Below are positions 61,628 to 64,000 of a stretch of 64,000 bases of DNA, in pieces. A program made the position numbers and the translations under genes. Origin of the DNA: Rhizobium sp. BK399 (GTDB taxonomy: Bacteria; Pseudomonadota; Alphaproteobacteria; Rhizobiales; Rhizobiaceae); contig NZ_JACIAH010000001.1 of the NCBI RefSeq assembly GCF_014194695.1, forward strand, positions 372,001 through 436,000, written 5' to 3'. The notes beneath the pieces are model-generated. The model saw only the letters and a list, made by a program, of their open reading frames with translations, was not told where the DNA came from and ran no database searches. The first letter of the stretch is position 1; every line of letters starts with the position of its first letter.

Positions 61628-62842
61628 ATGTCTCGATCCATCCCCCTGCGCTCGGTGCAGATGATTGCCGTGCTTGCCGTCACGCAGCTGATTGGCTGGG
61701 GCACCACCTTCGACATGCTCGGTGTCATGGGGCGCGTCATCGCGCCGGATCTCGGCTTGCCGAACGAGGTGGTCTTCGGTGGGCTCAGCATCATGATGGT
61801 TGTCAGTGCCCTCGCCGGCCCGACGACCGGCCGGCTGCTCGCCCGACATGGAGCCGCGCGCGTGCTCGCCGCCGCCTCGATTACCTTCACGATCGGCCTG
61901 TTGCTGTTGTCAGCCGCGCACGGCATCGTCCTCTATGGGCTTGCCTGGATCGCCATCGGCGCCGGTGGCGCCTTCGGCCTTTCCGCTCCGGCCTACACCG
62001 CCGTCGTCGAGCGCGCCGGCCCCGACAGCAAACGGGTGATTGCCATCCTGATGCTGTTCACCGGCCTTTCGAGCGCGATCTTCTGGCCGATCCTCAGCCA
62101 GCTCAACGCGACCGCCGGTTGGCGCATGACGTTTCTCATCTGCGCGGCGTTGCAGTTCTTTGTCTGCCTGCCGCTGCATGTTTTCGCCCTGCCGAAGCCG
62201 ATCGCCTTCGCAGCCGACGGCAGCACCGCGCAGGAAACGCCGGTGCCGCTTTCGCCTGCGGGACAACGCAAGGCCTTCCTGCTGATTGCCGCCGCAACGA
62301 CGATCTCGACCTTCGTGACTTTCGGCGTATCGCCATCGCTGCTCGAAATACTGCGCCAGTCCGGCGCCTCACCGGCGCTGGCGCTGCAGCTCGGTTCGGC
62401 GCGCGGCGTGATCGGCATCTCGGCTCGCTTTCTGGACATGCTCCTCGGGCGTCGCGGCAATCCGATCCTCAGCGCCGCGATGGGCGTGAGCCTGATGGTC
62501 TCAAGCTTCCTGATGATGCTGCTGATACCGCCCTCGACGCCGCTGCTGGTTACCTTCATCCTGCTCTATGGCTTCGGTTCTGGTGTCATGACCGTTGCCC
62601 GCGCACTGCTGCCGCTTGCCCTGTTCTCGCCGCGCGAATTCGGGCTGCAATCAGCCCGCCTGTCGCTACCGCAAAACCTCGCCAATGCCGTCGCACCCGT
62701 CGTTTTCACGGCGGTCCTCGATCGCGCCGGTGCAGGAACCGCAATCGCGACCTGCGCCGCGCTCGCGGTCATTTCGCTCGGCTTCGTGCTGATGCTGGCA
62801 GCGCAGGTCAAGGCAGCGACCCGGGTATACGAACCGGCCTGA
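61628..62842 (+). CDS. MFS transporter, within the GTA cluster
   Basis: Protein of 404 residues with twelve predicted helices, no strong substrate signature; RLLARHGAARVL is the TM2-TM3 loop and GAGGAFGLSAPAY lies in TM4. It resembles monocarboxylate/arabinose-type exporters of rhizobia. ATG at 61628; the upstream in-frame region is divergent promoter sequence shared with the HAD gene. It lies opposite to the GTA genes. Confidence 0.82.
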   Translation: MSRSIPLRSVQMIAVLAVTQLIGWGTTFDMLGVMGRVIAPDLGLPNEVVFGGLSIMMVVSALAGPTTGRLLARHGAARVLAAASITFTIGLLLLSAAHGIVLYGLAWIAIGAGGAFGLSAPAYTAVVERAGPDSKRVIAILMLFTGLSSAIFWPILSQLNATAGWRMTFLICAALQFFVCLPLHVFALPKPIAFAADGSTAQETPVPLSPAGQRKAFLLIAAATTISTFVTFGVSPSLLEILRQSGASPALALQLGSARGVIGISARFLDMLLGRRGNPILSAAMGVSLMVSSFLMMLLIPPSTPLLVTFILLYGFGSGVMTVARALLPLALFSPREFGLQSARLSLPQNLANAVAPVVFTAVLDRAGAGTAIATCAALAVISLGFVLMLAAQVKAATRVYEPA

Positions 62843-62933
62843 GATGCAGGCAGCTGCGGCAACGGGCGGGACATCTGAGATCACTGTCCCATCTTCAAAC
62901 CAAGTAGCCCATCGCTCTTGGAGGAAAAGCAAC

Positions 62934-63326
62934 ATGGACCGGTTCACTGGTGGGTGCCGCTGCGGCAATGTCCGCCTCGTGGCAACTGGACGCCCCTATC
63001 GGGTCGGCATTTGCCATTGCCTCGACTGCCGCAAGCATCATGGCGCACTTTTCCATGCATCGGCGATCTTTCCCCAAGATGCCGTGACGATCGAAGGAGA
63101 AACAGGTGCGTACGACGGGCGCTTCTTCTGCCCCCGATGCGGCTCCCCGGTTTTCGGGCGCTCCGGAGATGAAGTCGAGGTGAACCTCGGATCGCTCGAT
63201 GCTCCCGACCAGTTGCAGCCAACTTACGAACTCTGGACCATCCGCCGCGAATCCTGGCTGCCGCCGTTTCCGCTGGCGAGACATTACGAACGCGATCGCG
63301 ACGCCGCGAGCCGCTACGAGAAGTAG
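62934..63326 (+). CDS. GFA (CENP-V/GFA domain) family protein
   Basis: Protein of 130 residues with the zinc ligands of the GFA fold: GCRCGNVRL, CHCLDCRKHHGA and FFCPRCGSPVFG. The family is named for glutathione-dependent formaldehyde activation, but most members have unproven roles. GGAGG precedes the ATG. It ends 4 bases from the convergent gp8 gene and follows the MFS gene by 91 bases. Confidence 0.9.
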   Translation: MDRFTGGCRCGNVRLVATGRPYRVGICHCLDCRKHHGALFHASAIFPQDAVTIEGETGAYDGRFFCPRCGSPVFGRSGDEVEVNLGSLDAPDQLQPTYELWTIRRESWLPPFPLARHYERDRDAASRYEK

Positions 63327-63330
63327 CCCG

Positions 63331-63750
63331 CTACGCCGTGACGGCGGCAATCGGCTCCGTGACAGCGCGAAAGCGCAGTTCGGCAACATACAGCTTCGTC
63401 TTCGCTTCACGCCGGCTCTGTGTCCTGACATACAGAAGGCTGACGAGGTGGTGCTGGCCAAGATCGAGCGCCGCATCCTGCAGCAGGGCATGGAGACGCG
63501 CGGCCACCAACTGCGCCTGCTTTCGTCCACCGGTATCGATCCAGATTTCGAGCGACAACAGGTGCTCCTCGCCTCTCTCCGTCGAGGTCGAATAGTCGTT
63601 GCTGACGAGTTCCCCGATCAGCACGCAAGGAAGCTTTCGCCCGATCACCAGCCGATCGCGGATACCGTCCTCACCGATCATCCCAAGAAGCTCGGCATCG
63701 CCGCTCAGGCATGCATGGATCGCCATCAGCAATTCATTGGCTGCGCTCAT
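63331..63750 (-). CDS. GTA DUF3168 protein (gp8-like, tail terminator)
   Basis: Protein of 139 residues: MSAANELLMAIHACLSGDAEL, then GRKLPCVLIGELVSNDYST and LSLEIWIDTGG, the DUF3168 layout. Its start overlaps the 35-codon ORF by ATGA and has GGGAG upstream. In RcGTA it is followed directly by gp9; here a 2.7-kb block of unrelated genes intervenes. Confidence 0.87.
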   Translation of the reverse strand: MSAANELLMAIHACLSGDAELLGMIGEDGIRDRLVIGRKLPCVLIGELVSNDYSTSTERGEEHLLSLEIWIDTGGRKQAQLVAARLHALLQDAALDLGQHHLVSLLYVRTQSRREAKTKLYVAELRFRAVTEPIAAVTA

Positions 63751-63854
63751 CGCTCCCACCTCCCTTTGCCCGCGGCCTTGCGGCACCCCCCTCGCGACAG
63801 CCGCGCCAGGATCTCCGCCAGATCGCGGAGTGTGATCGCCATGGCGGTGTTCAT
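63747..63854 (-). CDS. Small ORF of 35 aa between gp7 and gp8
   Basis: ATG at 63854 preceded by GAGGAGGAAGG, an excellent ribosome-binding site. The product is MNTAMAITLRDLAEILARLSRG followed by a basic tail ending GRWER. Its start overlaps the gp7 stop and its stop overlaps the gp8 start, each as ATGA. That double coupling argues for real translation. Amphipathic helix then basic tail; family unknown. Confidence 0.55.
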   Translation of the reverse strand: MNTAMAITLRDLAEILARLSRGGCRKAAGKGRWER

Positions 63855-64000
63855 CGACCTTCCTCCTCACAGAGGCAGCAGAGATAGCGGCCGGTTTCAT
63901 CAGGGTCGCGCCAGCTGCCTATAGCAAACAGCCGATCGCCCTTGCGCAACCGCATCCCGGCCCTGATGTCGCTGCGGAACCGCAACCAGATACGATGGGT
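63851..64000 (-). CDS. GTA head-tail connector (gp7-like), C-terminal part
   Basis: The frame enters from the window edge and runs 49 codons to a stop: THRIWLRFRSDIRAGMRLRKGDRLFAIG then WRDPDETGRYLCCLCEEEGR. This is the C-terminal half of a phage head closure / SPP1 gp16-type protein, equivalent to GTA gp7. The N-terminus lies outside the window. Confidence 0.8.
   Translation of the reverse strand, partial: THRIWLRFRSDIRAGMRLRKGDRLFAIGSWRDPDETGRYLCCLCEEEGR

Noticed and set aside
1..64000. tRNA genes, rRNA genes, CRISPR arrays, insertion sequences
   Set aside because: None seen; no cloverleaf-like tRNA sequence, repeat-spacer pattern or transposase motif was noticed on either strand.

Overview
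The window is a chromosomal segment of a Rhizobiales bacterium, most likely Rhizobiaceae (Rhizobium, Agrobacterium or Sinorhizobium group). Base composition is high-GC throughout. The markers are the feuP/feuQ regulators with a FeuN-like periplasmic protein, a cycHJKL-type cytochrome c maturation operon followed by degP, a two-component pair, glnE and a PleC-like kinase in the order I recall from Sinorhizobium meliloti, and a gene transfer agent (GTA) structural cluster resembling that of Rhodobacter capsulatus. No rRNA, tRNA, CRISPR array or insertion sequence was seen.

Layout. 1-6 kb: a DUF2147 protein, a glutathione S-transferase, a 58-residue secreted peptide, AMP nucleosidase, and an operon of three equal-length DGPF (YCII-like) proteins plus an ECF42-type sigma factor. 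Two tandem copies of an ECF42-like promoter (TGTCGA-N17-CGWC) precede this operon. 5.7-9.3 kb: an envelope glycolipid module (membrane flippase-like protein, GT2 and GT39 glycosyltransferases). 9.3-12 kb: divergent polyamine genes (SpuC-like aminotransferase, glutamine-synthetase-like ligase). 12-19.9 kb: lipid kinase, MFS exporter, HxlR regulator with quinone-reductase-like enzyme, MgtE magnesium channel with a structured leader, Lrp regulator with EamA exporter, and GNAT acetyltransferase. 19.9-29.6 kb: ETF-ubiquinone oxidoreductase facing an atypical SDR across a sharp palindrome, an RND efflux pair, a YegD-type Hsp70, and a uracil-DNA glycosylase lacking two iron-sulfur ligands. 29.7-35 kb: small and unknown genes, an EamA transporter and aminopeptidase N.

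35-53 kb is a regulatory and respiratory core: the PleC-like kinase behind a cluster of GANTC methylation sites, glnE, an OmpR-type two-component pair, DegP protease, an MFS transporter, cytochrome c maturation genes ccmH/F/E/I, a lipoprotein, and feuQ-feuP-feuN.

53-64 kb carries GTA structural genes on the minus strand from gp7 (cut by the window edge) to gp15 (baseplate megatron), plus a holin-like gene. Three features stand out. The cluster is split between gp8 and gp9 by three non-phage genes (HAD hydrolase, MFS, GFA protein), with a strong terminator 20 bp ahead of gp9. The gp10.1 tail-chaperone frame has no ordinary start codon and opens in the -1 frame exactly where gp10 stops at a C5T3 run, suggesting a programmed frameshift. 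A 35-codon ORF between gp7 and gp8 overlaps both by ATGA.

Starts were moved from the longest ORF to the best ribosome-binding site or family start wherever the sequence supported it. Gene identifications rest on motifs and recalled family resemblance; no database search was run.
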